64,000 bases of DNA from Oscillatoriales cyanobacterium (lineage in GTDB: Bacteria > Cyanobacteriota > Cyanobacteriia > Cyanobacteriales > Microcoleaceae), in assembly GCA_004292955.1 (NCBI GenBank), contig RDXX01000008.1:1-64000 (forward strand), read 5' to 3'. The first letter of the stretch is position 1. The number at the start of each line of letters is the position of its first letter. Below, piece after piece: positions 35,494 through 45,016 of the stretch. The notes beneath the pieces were generated by a model. That model was not told the origin of the DNA and made no database searches. It was given only the letters and a program-made list of their open reading frames with translations. The translations under genes and the position numbers were made by a program.

Positions 35494-36702
35494 ATGGACT
35501 ACAGCCAACTGCTCGCCGACAAAACCGATACCATCCTCAAAAACTGGATTGAAGCAGTACGCTTGGATCGGAAAATAGAAAGCGCTGACACCTTGCCACA
35601 CTCTGCGATCGAAAATCACATACCTCACCTGTTGGGGGCGATGGTCACAGTGCTTTCACAATCTCAAAACAGCGACATAAAAGCAATAATTGAAGCTAGT
35701 TTAGACCACGGGTTTCTGCGAGCAGAACAAGGCTACGATGCCGCAGAAGTAGCTCGGGAATACCATTTATTGCGTCAAGTAATATTCTCCCACTTAGAAG
35801 CACAATTGTTAGCAGGAACCACCGCCGACGTATTCAGAGCTTTTCGGCTCATAGATGCCGTAGTAGACGAAGCAATTGCCCAGTGTTTCGATAGCTACGT
35901 CGCTCAGAGGATGCAGGAACTTCAACAAATCCAAACTCAGTTAGAACTGAACAATCAAGAACTCTCTCGCCTGGTCAGCGTCAACCAAGAAAACCTCTAC
36001 CATTTAGCTCACGAACTCAAAACTCCCCTCAACTCAATTATCGGTTATTCCGAACTATTTTTGCGCCAAGAAAAATGGCAAGCCGAAATCAAAGATACTC
36101 TCCCCGGCATCGAACACATCGAGCGAGTATTGCGCAACGGCAGACAGTTGCTGCGCCTGATTAACGATACCCTAGAACTTTCTCGCGCCGATGCCGGCAA
36201 AATTAAACTTAACCTGCGGCAAACTAATGTACAATCTCTAATTAATACCGTAGTAGAAATGATGCAGCCAATGGCTGATGCTAAGGGATTAAAGCTCGCT
36301 GTTACCAGCGACTGCGCCCCCACACAAGTAATCGCCGACGGACAGCGGCTGCAACAAATTCTCACCAACCTGCTGAGCAATGCCATTCGCTATACAGAAT
36401 CTGGTAGCATTGAATTAAGTTGCTGCCGTGCTGGAAATGCAAATTGGTCGATCGCCATTACAGATACCGGCATCGGCATCGCTCCCGCACATACCAACCG
36501 CATCTTTGAGCCATTCTTTCAAGCCTCAGAAGCCGGCCAACAGCACTTTCCCCCCGACAGCACCGGTTTGGGATTAGCTATAGTATCGCGGCTCGTTACC
36601 CTGATGCAAGGCAAAATCGAGCTCGCATCAGAAATCGGAGTCGGCTCAACTTTTACCGTGATTCTCCCCTTAGAAGTTAAAATACTTCAAGCAGTAACCT
36701 AA
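35494..36702 (+). CDS. Sensor histidine kinase with RsbRD-like N-terminal domain
   Basis: The 402-residue protein has an N-terminal helical sensor (residues 1-150; HSAIENHIPHLLGAM, GYDAAEVAREYHLLRQ), resembling the RsbT co-antagonist (RsbRD) N-terminal domain. It is followed by HisKA with the H-box HLAHELKTPLNSIIGYSE and an HATPase with TDTGIGIA and GLGLAIVSRLV. There is no membrane span, so it is cytoplasmic. ATG 35494 (MDYSQLLADK) is preferred; the frame is open to 35350 but runs across the palindrome. Confidence 0.85.
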   Translation: MDYSQLLADKTDTILKNWIEAVRLDRKIESADTLPHSAIENHIPHLLGAMVTVLSQSQNSDIKAIIEASLDHGFLRAEQGYDAAEVAREYHLLRQVIFSHLEAQLLAGTTADVFRAFRLIDAVVDEAIAQCFDSYVAQRMQELQQIQTQLELNNQELSRLVSVNQENLYHLAHELKTPLNSIIGYSELFLRQEKWQAEIKDTLPGIEHIERVLRNGRQLLRLINDTLELSRADAGKIKLNLRQTNVQSLINTVVEMMQPMADAKGLKLAVTSDCAPTQVIADGQRLQQILTNLLSNAIRYTESGSIELSCCRAGNANWSIAITDTGIGIAPAHTNRIFEPFFQASEAGQQHFPPDSTGLGLAIVSRLVTLMQGKIELASEIGVGSTFTVILPLEVKILQAVT

Positions 36703-36744
36703 ACATTAAGTTCAAATTTTTAGATCCGAAAATCAGAAAATCCT

Positions 36745-38844
36745 ATGCCCGCAGCCAGCCTTAGCCCTTCCACAGCATCCTTTCCCCTCACCGCCGTAGT
36801 TGGGCAAGAAGCAATCAAATTAGCCCTGCTGTTGGCAGCAGTAGATCCCGGATTGGGAGGAGTTGCGATCGCCGGACGCCGCGGTACAGCAAAATCAGTA
36901 ATGGCCCGCGCCTTGCATTCCCTACTGCCACCAATTGAAATTGTCAAAGACTCTTTTTGCAACGCTGAACCTGATGAAATTATTGCAGAAAATGCCTCTG
37001 ACCTGTCAGAAGAAAACGGGCAAGATGCCCGTTCCACAAATACAAATCCAGCCACCGAAATAATTCCCACACCATTCATTCAAATTCCCTTGGGTGTCAC
37101 CGAAGACAGACTCTTAGGTTCAGTCGATGTCGAACAATCAGTAAAATTCGGTCAAACTGTATTTCAACCCGGACTCTTAGCCCAAGCAAATCGAGGCGTA
37201 CTTTATGTAGACGAAATTAACCTCCTCGATGACAATATTTCCAACCAATTGCTCACAGTATTAACCGAAGGCCGCAACCAAATAGAGCGCGAAGGAATTA
37301 GCTTCCAACATCCCTGCAAACCTCTGTTCATTGCCACCTACAACCCCGAAGAAGGCCCCCTCAGAGAACATTTGCTCGATCGCATCGCGATCGTCCTTTC
37401 CGCCGACGCAGCCCTCGAACTACAAGAAAGAGTCTACGCAGTAGAACAAGCTTTATCCTACTCCAGCTCCCCCCAACAATTTCTCACTCAATACGCCGAA
37501 GACACCGACAACCTCAAAACCCAAATCATCCTCGCCAGAGAATGGCTCAAAGATGTCACCATTAAACGCGAACAAATCGCCTACTTAGTAGAAGAAGCCA
37601 TCCGCGGCGCAGTTCAAGGACACCGCGCCGAAATATTCGCAGTGCGCGTCGCCCGCGCCTGCGCCGCCATCGAAGGACGTACAGAAGTTAACGCCGAAGA
37701 CTTGCGCCGCGCCGTAGAATTAGTCATCGTACCCCGCGCCACCGTCATCCAATCTCCCCCAGACGAAAACTCTCCTCCTCCCCCGCCGCCACCACCCCAA
37801 AAGCAGTCAGAACAAGAACAAGACGAACCAGAAAACGAGCAAGAAGACGAAGAAAATCAAGAGGATGAAGACAACCCCGAACCTCAAGAAGAACCAGAGC
37901 AAGATACCATTCCCGAAGAATTTCTGTTTGACCCCGAAGGCGTAATTCTCGACCCCAGCGTGCTTTTATTCGCCCAACAATCCGCCAACAAACAAGGCAA
38001 ATCCGGCAGCAGAACCACCATTTTCTCCGAAGATAGAGGCCGTTACGTCAAGCCAATATTGCCCAAAGGCCCAGTCCGTCGCATCGCCGTTGACGCGACT
38101 CTTAGGGCCGCCGCACCTTACCAAAAAGCCCGCCGCCAAAGGAATTCAGACCAAGAACCCGCGGCGAGTTCCAGCCCAAATCGAGATAAGCGGGTATTTG
38201 TGGAACAGGGAGACATTCGGGCGAAGCGCTTGGCCAGAAAAGCTGGGGCTTTAGTCGTATTTGTCGTGGATGCTTCGGGTTCCATGGCGCTCAACCGGAT
38301 GCAGTCGGCAAAAGGTGCTGTCATGCAGCTACTCACCGAAGCTTATCAAAGTCGCGACCAAGTTGCGCTGATTCCCTTTCGCGGAGAACAAGCAGAAGTA
38401 TTGTTACCGCCGACTCGATCGATAGCCTTGGCCCGCAAGCGTTTGGAACGATTGCCCTGCGGCGGCGGTTCCCCCCTGGCCCACGGTTTGACTCAGGCGG
38501 TGCGCGTGGGAGTTAATGCGCGGCAGTCTGGAGATATCGGTCAAGTGGCGATTGTTGCTATTACTGACGGACGCGGTAATATTCCTTTGGCTCGTTCTTT
38601 GGGCGAACCGATTTTAGATGGCGAAAAGCCGGATATTAAGAAGGAGTTGCTAGAAATTGCTGCCAAAATTCGCGGTTTGGGAATGCAGTTGCTGGTGATT
38701 GATACCGAGAGCAAGTTTATTTCGACCGGCTTTGCGAAGGAGTTGGCCAAGACTTCTGGCGGGAAATACTATCATTTGCCGAAAGCTTCGGAACAGTCGA
38801 TCGCAGCTATGACTAAAAATGCTCTGCGCGACGCGATCGGCTAA
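36745..38844 (+). CDS. chlD: Magnesium chelatase subunit D
   Basis: ChlD forms, with ChlI and ChlH, the chelatase that inserts Mg into protoporphyrin IX for chlorophyll. This 699-residue protein has an N-terminal AAA domain with a modified P-loop [13 protein letters not shown], an acidic, Pro-rich linker near residues 335-395, and a C-terminal VWA/integrin-I domain with the MIDAS motif DASGSMA and TDGRGN. A dispersed repeat (37016-37044; GGGCAAGATGCCCGTTCCAC) is translated in frame as NGQDARSTN, inside the AAA domain. ChlI and ChlH are not adjacent. Confidence 0.95.
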   Translation: MPAASLSPSTASFPLTAVVGQEAIKLALLLAAVDPGLGGVAIAGRRGTAKSVMARALHSLLPPIEIVKDSFCNAEPDEIIAENASDLSEENGQDARSTNTNPATEIIPTPFIQIPLGVTEDRLLGSVDVEQSVKFGQTVFQPGLLAQANRGVLYVDEINLLDDNISNQLLTVLTEGRNQIEREGISFQHPCKPLFIATYNPEEGPLREHLLDRIAIVLSADAALELQERVYAVEQALSYSSSPQQFLTQYAEDTDNLKTQIILAREWLKDVTIKREQIAYLVEEAIRGAVQGHRAEIFAVRVARACAAIEGRTEVNAEDLRRAVELVIVPRATVIQSPPDENSPPPPPPPPQKQSEQEQDEPENEQEDEENQEDEDNPEPQEEPEQDTIPEEFLFDPEGVILDPSVLLFAQQSANKQGKSGSRTTIFSEDRGRYVKPILPKGPVRRIAVDATLRAAAPYQKARRQRNSDQEPAASSSPNRDKRVFVEQGDIRAKRLARKAGALVVFVVDASGSMALNRMQSAKGAVMQLLTEAYQSRDQVALIPFRGEQAEVLLPPTRSIALARKRLERLPCGGGSPLAHGLTQAVRVGVNARQSGDIGQVAIVAITDGRGNIPLARSLGEPILDGEKPDIKKELLEIAAKIRGLGMQLLVIDTESKFISTGFAKELAKTSGGKYYHLPKASEQSIAAMTKNALRDAIG
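37016..37044. repeat. In-frame GGGCAAGATGCCC repeat inside chlD
   Basis: ACGGGCAAGATGCCCGT is a palindrome followed by TCCACAA, the same unit as at 39-63 near the window start. It interrupts the AAA domain between [10 protein letters not shown] and the continuation [11 protein letters not shown]. Confidence 0.85.
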
Positions 38845-39048
38845 AATCCTTAACGGACACGCGGGAAGTCCCGCGCTCTAACGCAGGGCGTGAGCGTCGG
38901 GATGAAAGCCGAGCGAGGTGAGGAGTCCCATTTGCCCACAAGCTACTAGGCGTAAGCCATAGAGAGATGGGCTCCTCGGCGACGAGATGAGCAAACTCCT
39001 TGCATTTTCTTTGTATATCAGCTATAATATTATCAGCAACCTTGGTTA
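38845..39048 (+). mobile_element. Presumed left end of a TnpB-only insertion sequence
   Basis: The region between chlD and tnpB contains several stem-forming blocks (GCGGGAAGTCCCGC near 38864, GAGGAGTCCCATTTG and its partner ATGGGCTCCTC near 38920-38977). It is followed by AT-rich TATATCAGCTATAATATTATC. It is non-coding. Left ends of IS200/IS605-type elements look like this, but the exact end is not fixed. Confidence 0.5.
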
Positions 39049-40251
39049 ATGATAATGTATCAGGCTTACAAGTTCCGACTATATCCGACAGCCGAACAGC
39101 AGCAGTATTTTGCTGGTGCTTTCGGCTGTTCGCGTTGGTTGTGGAATTACAGCCTAAATATGAGTCAGGAAACATACAAGGCTACGGGTAAGGGGCTAAG
39201 TCGAGGTGCGATCCAAGGTTTATTACCTCAGCTAAAAATAGAATATCCTTGGCTGAAGAAAGGGGCTTACTCGCAATCTCTACAGGTTGTTGCGCTAAAT
39301 CTGTCTGTTGCCTACCAAAACTTCTTTGAGAAAAAAGCTGGATTCCCTAGCTTCAAATCAAAGCACGGTCGGCAATCTGTCAGCTATCCTCAGAATGTCA
39401 AGGTTGGCGAAAAGTCGATCAAGCTACCTATCATTGGTGAAGTGAATTGCAAAGTTCATCGCACTTTTGATGGCACAGTTAAGACTGTTACCGTATCTAA
39501 AAACCCAGATGGAAAGTATTTTGCTTCTATCTTGGTTGATGATGGCATCAAGAGCGTAGAAACTACTGCGAAAGGCAAGGCAATTGGTTTAGATGTAGGC
39601 TTGATTGACTTCTGTGTAACTAGCGATGGCAGTAAGTATAAAAACCCTCGTCACCTCAAGAAACATAGCAAAAACCTCAAGCGCAAACAGCAAAAACTCA
39701 GTCGTAAACAGAAAGGAAGTAGCACTAGAAACAAAGCTAGAAGATTAGTGGCTAAAGTCCACTCTAAAATCAAACGTGTTCGCGAGGATTTTCTGCACAA
39801 ACTGTCCCGCAAGATAGTAGACGAAAACCAAGTCATTGCAGTAGAAGATCTAAATGTCAAAGGCATGGTACGCAACCACTGTCTAGCCAAAGCAATTAGC
39901 GATGCTGGCTGGGGGATGTTCGGAACAATGCTCAAGTACAAAGCTGAGAAAGATGGGAAAACCTATATTGAGGTTGAGCGATTTTTCCCTAGCTCCAAAA
40001 CTTGCAATAATTGTCTGCACAAAGTATCCGAGATGCCTTTGGATGTTCGTCATTGGGATTGTCCTAAATGTAAATCTCGAAACGATCGCGACGTGAATGC
40101 GGCAAAAAATATCAGAGATGAAGCCTTGCGGTTTTTGGCATTAGGAACGAGTGCTGCTGCCAGTGGAGGGAATGTAAGTCGTGGTGGCAAGATTTCGGTC
40201 TTGTCGAACGCGGTTCCCCTTGAAGCTGGAAGCCCGCTCTCTACCCGATAG
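39049..40251 (+). CDS. tnpB: TnpB-type RNA-guided nuclease of an IS200/IS605-family element
   Basis: The 400-residue protein has the RuvC-like triad (GLDVGLIDF, VEDLNVKGM, DRDVNAAKN) and a zinc finger with CNNC and CPKC. All acidic residues are present, so it may be active. No TnpA transposase is nearby, as in IS1341-type elements that move in trans. The C-terminal 20 residues (EAGSPLSTR end) overlap the predicted omega-RNA/right-end hairpin, a normal arrangement. Confidence 0.92.
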   Translation: MIMYQAYKFRLYPTAEQQQYFAGAFGCSRWLWNYSLNMSQETYKATGKGLSRGAIQGLLPQLKIEYPWLKKGAYSQSLQVVALNLSVAYQNFFEKKAGFPSFKSKHGRQSVSYPQNVKVGEKSIKLPIIGEVNCKVHRTFDGTVKTVTVSKNPDGKYFASILVDDGIKSVETTAKGKAIGLDVGLIDFCVTSDGSKYKNPRHLKKHSKNLKRKQQKLSRKQKGSSTRNKARRLVAKVHSKIKRVREDFLHKLSRKIVDENQVIAVEDLNVKGMVRNHCLAKAISDAGWGMFGTMLKYKAEKDGKTYIEVERFFPSSKTCNNCLHKVSEMPLDVRHWDCPKCKSRNDRDVNAAKNIRDEALRFLALGTSAAASGGNVSRGGKISVLSNAVPLEAGSPLSTR

Positions 40252-40290
40252 GGTGAGAGTCGGGTAGTTCACATCGAGATTCACTAGCCT
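40200..40290 (+). ncRNA. Predicted omega-RNA / right end of the tnpB element
   Basis: Downstream of and overlapping the 3' end of tnpB is the segment GAAGCTGGAAGCCCGCTC and the hairpin CTACCCGA (40241-40248) with TCGGGTAG (40260-40267), ending GTTCAC. This is the usual position and form of the guide RNA/right end. The 3' boundary is estimated. Confidence 0.6.
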
Positions 40291-40291
40291 G

Positions 40292-40355
40292 GATCGTGGC
40301 ACAGGCATCTTCCCTGTGTCCTGAATTGTGGCACAGGCATCTTCCCTGTGTTGCA
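40292..40355. repeat. Tandem GTGGCACAGGCATCTTCC repeat
   Basis: GTGGCACAGGCATCTTCCC with CTGTG following occurs twice, starting near 40297 and 40329. It is a relative of the GGGCAAGATGCC repeat at the window start and in chlD. Confidence 0.75.
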
Positions 40356-40370
40356 TCTACTCTTAACAAT

Positions 40371-40724
40371 CTAAAAACTTTGATTTTTGCCAAAACTCTC
40401 CTGTTTAACTCTCCCTCTCCGGCGAGTCATCACCAGCGAACCGGCGACTAAAACCAACCCCGCCAGCATTGAAGGCTCAGGAATTTTCACCGGCCCAGCC
40501 GCCCGGTTTACCGTTCCCGAGTTCGGGCTCGGTAAAATTGTACCTTGCGCGGATTGACCAGTCAGAGCCAGCAGCAAATGTTCTGAACCCTGCGATGAAG
40601 TGGCAGTAGAAACGGCACTGACATTAGCTGCAAGGGCAGCTTGACCGCCGGAAATAAGGGTAGTTGCCGCCAATAGAATTCCGGCGGCAGGTGGCAATAA
40701 TGTGCGAGCAAAAAAGGTGGGCAT
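40371..40724 (-). CDS. PEP-CTERM sorting domain protein
   Basis: The 117-residue protein has a signal peptide (LPPAAGILLAATTLISGGQAALA) and a C-terminal PEP-CTERM signal: PEPS, then the hydrophobic AGLVLVAGSLVM, then the basic RRRGR. Such proteins are exported and anchored or processed by exosortase, usually extracellular/biofilm-related. The middle is short and low in complexity; the function is unknown. Confidence 0.85.
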   Translation of the reverse strand: MPTFFARTLLPPAAGILLAATTLISGGQAALAANVSAVSTATSSQGSEHLLLALTGQSAQGTILPSPNSGTVNRAAGPVKIPEPSMLAGLVLVAGSLVMTRRRGRVKQESFGKNQSF

Positions 40725-41292
40725 TAGATATTACCTGTTTGGCATTTTGTCGATCGAACTAAATACTTTCACGATTAATTTGCTTTACATACCCTGTCTC
40801 GACCACTTTCGCAACCCACCCAACCGCTTAAAAATTTAAGATTTATTTTATAGTTGAGATGATTCAGATTTCCGGGCTGTAGTTTCAACTAAGTCACCAA
40901 TCAAAAACCTAAAATCAATGGGAGTCCCTGACTCAATCATAAACTGCTCAATCCCAAATCGTAAATCCCAAATTCCAAATTGATTAACTTCAGCTATATA
41001 TTTGCAATGCGATCGACTTTTAGGTTGCCCATCGCCGGCAATAGCACCGGTACTTTAACCTCAATTATAGCTCTACGACGACTGACAACGGTCTCAGACA
41101 TCGTTCCCCGACAACGACCGCAGGGTGGAGATTTACTGGTACGGCGTTGATTATAAACAATCACTTCCAGGTAGGAAGTGATCTCACCCCCGTTCTTTAT
41201 CAAATCTTTAAACTACTTCATGTTTTGTCAACAAACTGTAAAGCTGTCAAAATATAGATAGCAAATCTCAGCCAAAATTAGGTAACATCCTC
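40725..41292. other. Intergenic region with a doubtful small ORF
   Basis: Between the PEP-CTERM gene and the next gene is a 69-codon minus frame (41203-40994) from a TTG start. It includes a CGRCRG (single CxxC) motif and a VPVLLPAMGNLKVDRIANI end. Its composition is plausible but no family is recognised. The remaining sequence has no motif. Confidence 0.35.
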
Positions 41293-42021
41293 GTGAGTAA
41301 CACCAGCAACTTCCGCGAAGCCGTGCGCGAGGCCAAAAACCACGCGCTGGTTGGCCCCAACGTCATCGCTAACGCTCTCCCCTTCGTGGGCGGCGGACTT
41401 GTCTTAACTGCTGTCGGCACCTACGGCGGCCTCGGAGTCATCCGCAACTATCCCGGTATCTTCTTTCCCACGTTTATTGCTGCGATCGTCCTAGAATTAA
41501 TTCTGTTCTTCGTCGCCAGCGCCGCCGCCGAACAAAACAACAAAAACACCGCCTTGCCCCTGCTGGCTACCTACAGCCTGCTTTCCGGCTACACCCTCAG
41601 CGGATTGGTATTTACAGCCCTCAGAACCCAAGGCGTCGGCATCGGCGGCATCGGTTTTGCAGCCCTCGGCTGCGGCATTACTTTCATCGCCGCCCGCCAA
41701 ATAGGCTCCAACTTGTCGGAAGCAGACGGCATGGCCCTCACCAAGACTATCAGTTTAGGTGTCATTGCTTTGTTAGTAGTCGTTGGCGGTCAATTTCTGC
41801 TGTCGCTGTTTGGCGTTTACACCCCAACTTGGTTGGAAATTGGCATTTCTGGCATCGGCGTGTTTATATTTGCTGGTGCTGCGATCGTCGATTTTTACAT
41901 CTTACCCCGCACCTACCACGACGACCAGTATTTGCCCGCCGCCCTGTCGATGTACTTGACTTACATCAACTTGTTCATCTTCATTCTGCGCCTGATGATT
42001 GCTCTCAACGGTCGCGATTAA
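41293..42021 (+). CDS. Bax inhibitor-1/YccA family membrane protein
   Basis: The 242-residue protein has seven hydrophobic segments with conserved YSLLSGYTLSGL, GCGITFIAARQIG and MYLTYINLFIFILRL blocks. The Bax inhibitor-1 (UPF0005) family includes bacterial calcium-leak and stress-related membrane proteins. GTG 41293 is the start. A rho-independent terminator lies 24 bp after the stop. Confidence 0.85.
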   Translation: MSNTSNFREAVREAKNHALVGPNVIANALPFVGGGLVLTAVGTYGGLGVIRNYPGIFFPTFIAAIVLELILFFVASAAAEQNNKNTALPLLATYSLLSGYTLSGLVFTALRTQGVGIGGIGFAALGCGITFIAARQIGSNLSEADGMALTKTISLGVIALLVVVGGQFLLSLFGVYTPTWLEIGISGIGVFIFAGAAIVDFYILPRTYHDDQYLPAALSMYLTYINLFIFILRLMIALNGRD

Positions 42022-42044
42022 TCATTGAAAGTTTAGCTTAAAAA

Positions 42045-42084
42045 CAACCGCAGCGCGATCGACATCCGGCTGCGGTTTTTTATT
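42045..42084 (+). terminator. Rho-independent terminator
   Basis: AACCGCAGC (42046-42054) pairs with GCTGCGGTT (42069-42077) around CGCGATCGACATCCG-like loop sequence, followed by TTTTTATT. It is just downstream of the Bax inhibitor-1 gene. Confidence 0.85.
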
Positions 42085-42221
42085 ACCTTGACAATTCCCG
42101 CTTGCATCCGCGTTCATCCGCGTTCATCCGCGGTCAAAAAATATTTTTTAGTATTTGTGGCACAACAAGTGAGCCACAAGCTAAGATTAATATAATCACC
42201 CACAACGCTGGAGAAATCACA

Positions 42222-43308
42222 GTGGAAATTCTAGAGACCAAACACAATATCGAAATTTTGTGCGATCGACTAACCAACCTACAAGACTGTCTTTGACTCA
42301 GCCTTAACCGCCGAAAGCCAAAAGTTACAACAGCTAGCAGCACAGCCGGAATCTGGCAAAAGCATCAAGACAGTTGAACGACCACTCCAAGAACTAGACG
42401 CACTCCAATCCTATCAGGCAAAACTCAACCAGTGCCAAACAATTTTGGCAGATGCTACAGCAGCACTGGAGTTACTCGAATTTCAAGCAGACGACGAACT
42501 AGAGCAAGAACTTCAAACTAATTTAGCTCAACTAAACCACTCTCTCCAAGAGTATGAAATAGAGCAATCCTTGAGCGGGCCTTGCGACAAAAATGGAGCC
42601 TACCTCATAATTAAGGCCGGAACAAACGGTATCGATGCTCAATACTGGGCAGAAATGTTGCTCAGAATGTATATTATGTGGGGACTAAGCCGAGGCTACC
42701 AAGTTGCGGACGTTGAATCTTCCCCAGCGCCTGAAATAGGAATTATTTCTACAACCTTGGAAATAGACGGACGTTACGCTTGCGGCTATCTCAAGTCAGA
42801 AACCGGAATACACCGACTTAAACGGAAATCGCCTTTTAATATTACCATAATGCGACTCTCTTCTACAGCGACGGTGGAAATTTTGCCAATGTACGTGCAA
42901 TTGGAGATTGCACAGCAGGATTTAAGAGCCATATTACCCAATCTCAATCAGAATACTAACGGAACCAAAGCATGGGTGAAAATTGTGCATATTCCTACTG
43001 GTATTTCTGCCATTTGTGACGGATGTCGCACTCAAATGCAAAATAAAGACAAGGCTTTGGCGGTTCTCAAGAGCAAACTGTTTGCTATTATGCAAAGGCA
43101 AGGAGTTCAGCAGCTTGCAGACATTCAGTGCGATCGGCTAAAAACATTCCTCAACCAACCAATTCGAGAATATCAATTTGCCAGCGACAGCGCAAACCAG
43201 GACAAAGTTCTGGATTTCCGTACAGGAATCGAAACAACAGCCGTCGCCGAGGTACTCGACGGCAAGATTGACCCATTCATCAAAGCTGGTCTGCTGCTGA
43301 AAAATTGA
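42222..43308 (+). CDS. GGQ-less RF2 (PrfB) paralogue with conserved programmed frameshift site
   Basis: The gene begins at GTG 42222 after GGAGAAATCACA. It reads 24 codons to TGT-CTT-TGA-C (42288-42297), as in prfB. A +1 shift joins an uninterrupted frame of 337 codons (DSALTAESQ...), predicting about 361 aa colinear with the next gene. Conserved are LSGPCDKNGAYLIIKAG, the SPF tripeptide (RKSPFNITIM), KIVHIPTGI and DFRTGIETTAV. The catalytic GGQ loop is missing: DLRAILPNLNQNTNGTKAWVKIVH replaces [14 protein letters not shown]. It therefore should not hydrolyse peptidyl-tRNA. Its long open frame and kept shift site argue against simple decay; pseudogene remains the alternative. Confidence 0.85.
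42288..42297 (+). other. Programmed +1 frameshift site of the RF2 paralogue
   Basis: TGT-CTT-TGA-C, with the first 24 codons ending at CTT and the next codon in the +1 frame GAC. It matches the RF2 site (CTT TGA C) and precedes an open frame without stops. Confidence 0.85.
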
Positions 43309-43374
43309 TTTGCACAGATTGAACCCAATTTCAGCTAAAATCGACAAGACACCACAAAACTAGGAGAACTCACA

Positions 43375-44485
43375 GTGGAAGTTCTAGACATCAAACACGA
43401 TATTGAAACATTGTCCGATCGACTGGGTACCACCCAGGACTATCTTTGACATCCCCGCACTCACAGCCAAAATCCAAGATTTAGAGCAAATCTGCGCCCA
43501 ACCGGCATTCTGGGACGACCAAGAACAAGCTCAAGGAACCCTCCAAGAACTGAATGACTTCAAATCTCATTTAGACCAATACCACGGCTGGCAGACTAGC
43601 CTAGAAGACGCTAGAGCTATTTTAGAACTGCTGGAGTTAGACGCAGACGAGTCCCTGTTCCAAGAAGCCTCATCGAGTCTTTCCCAATTAACCCGCGAAC
43701 TTGACCAGTGGGAACTGCAACAATTACTGTCGGGGCCCTACGACGAAGGCGGCGCCGTTTTGACAATTAACGCCGGGGCCGGCGGTACAGATGCTCAAGA
43801 TTGGGCCGAAATGCTGCTGCGGATGTACACCCGCTGGGGTGAAAGTCAGGGTTACAAGGTACATTTAACCGAGATTTCTGAGGGAGAGGAAGCAGGTGTT
43901 AAATCTGCCTCTTTGGAAATTGTCGGCCGCTACGCTTACGGCTACATGAGGTCGGAAAAAGGTACTCACCGTTTGGTGAGAATTTCGCCGTTTAACGCTA
44001 ATGACAAGCGTCAAACAAGTTTTGCGGGCGTTGAAGTGATGCCGGTGCTCGATCGATCCGTTAAACTGGATATTCCAGAAAAAGATTTGGAAGTCACGAC
44101 TTCTCGCGCAGGCGGCAAGGGCGGACAAAATGTTAACAAGGTAGAAACGGCTGTCCGCATCGTTCACCTTCCGACTGGTTTAGCCGTCCGCTGTACCGAA
44201 GAACGCAGTCAGTTGCAAAATAAAGAAAAAGCTCTCGCCTTACTCAAAGCTAGGCTGTTGGTGGTTGCTAGGGAACAGCGCGCCGCCGAAATTGCCGAGA
44301 TTCGCGGCGATATGGTAGAGGCGGCTTGGGGCAACCAAATTCGCAACTACGTGTTTCACCCCTATCAAATGGTCAAGGATTTGCGGACTGGAGTGGAAAC
44401 AACTGCCGTCTTAGATGTGATGAACGGCGAATTAGAGCCGTTTATTCAAGCTTACCTGCGCCAGGAAAATCAGTTGGTCAGTTGA
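43375..44485 (+). CDS. prfB: Peptide chain release factor 2 with programmed +1 frameshift
   Basis: RF2 reads UAA and UGA. The gene starts at GTG 43375 after TAGGAGAAC. Its first frame ends at UGA 43447-43449 within TAT-CTT-TGA-C, and a +1 shift gives the main frame ([10 protein letters not shown]...), total about 369 aa. The SPF anticodon-like motif ([12 protein letters not shown]) and the catalytic GGQ (44120-44128, in [14 protein letters not shown]) are both present. A purine AGGA at 43436 lies just upstream of the shift site, as in the E. coli stimulator. Autoregulation by UGA reading is known for this gene family. The paralogue upstream ends 66 bp before this start. Confidence 0.93.
43436..43450 (+). 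other. RF2 programmed frameshift site
   Basis: AGGACTATCTTTGAC contains the slippery CTT, the UGA stop and a following C, with a Shine-Dalgarno-like AGGA just before. Confidence 0.92.
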
Positions 44486-44508
44486 CAGTTGACAGTTGAC
44501 AGTTGACA

Positions 44509-44626
44509 GTTGGTCAGTATCCGCTCAATAGCTCGGGGTAGACTACTGCGTTTGGAACGATTTTGCGATATTTAACGCTCATCATTGAGCGATTTACCCC
44601 GATTTATTGAGCGGATACGTTGGTCA
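44509..44626. mobile_element. MITE with 14-bp inverted ends and 8-bp target duplication
   Basis: The element spans 44517-44618 (102 bp). GTATCCGCTCAATA (44517-44530) and TATTGAGCGGATAC (44605-44618) are perfect inverted ends. GTTGGTCA flanks both sides (44509-44516 and 44619-44626). It sits in a TTGACAG heptamer array, so part of the flank match may reflect the array. Confidence 0.8.
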
Positions 44627-44695
44627 GTTGGTCAGTAGTCAACTGTCAACTGTCAATTAACTGTCAACTGTCAATTGTCAACTATCAACTGAATG
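44627..44695. repeat. TTGACAG/CAACTGT heptamer array before rpsU
   Basis: Repeated CAACTGT units and GTTGGTC units fill the space between the MITE and the rpsU upstream region. A similar array precedes the MITE at 44476-44508. The whole 328-bp gap between prfB and rpsU contains no other gene. Confidence 0.75.
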
Positions 44696-44813
44696 AAGAA
44701 CCTATTTTCTGGTATAATTTTGGGGTTTTGGTCGATCGCCCGACATCCAACAGGTCGCGCCGCCAGAAATCTTGATATGATAAAACTTGATCTAACGAAC
44801 CAAAGGAGAAAGA

Positions 44814-45008
44814 ATGACCCAAGTTGTAATCGGCGAAAATGAAGGGATTGAGTCAGCCCTACGACGGTTTAAGCGACAAGTTTCCAAAGCGGGAATTTTT
44901 CCCGACATGAGAAAGCACCGCCACTTTGAAACCCCCCTCGAAAAGCAGAAGCGCAAAGCTATTGCTAGAAGGACTAAGAGACGCTTCCACCGCAACAACA
45001 AACCCTAG
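44814..45008 (+). CDS. rpsU: Ribosomal protein S21
   Basis: The 64-residue basic protein ([20 protein letters not shown] start) has the S21 signature and a C-terminal basic tail [26 protein letters not shown] lies 7-13 nt before the ATG. S21 is a small-subunit protein near the anti-Shine-Dalgarno region. Confidence 0.95.
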   Translation: MTQVVIGENEGIESALRRFKRQVSKAGIFPDMRKHRHFETPLEKQKRKAIARRTKRRFHRNNKP

Positions 45009-45016
45009 AACTAGCA

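Noticed and set aside
42222-42444. Broken prfB remnant with a nonsense codon
   Set aside because: The internal TGA is at the programmed frameshift position and the +1 frame is open to the end, so an ordinary nonsense mutation is the weaker reading. Loss of GGQ remains to be explained.
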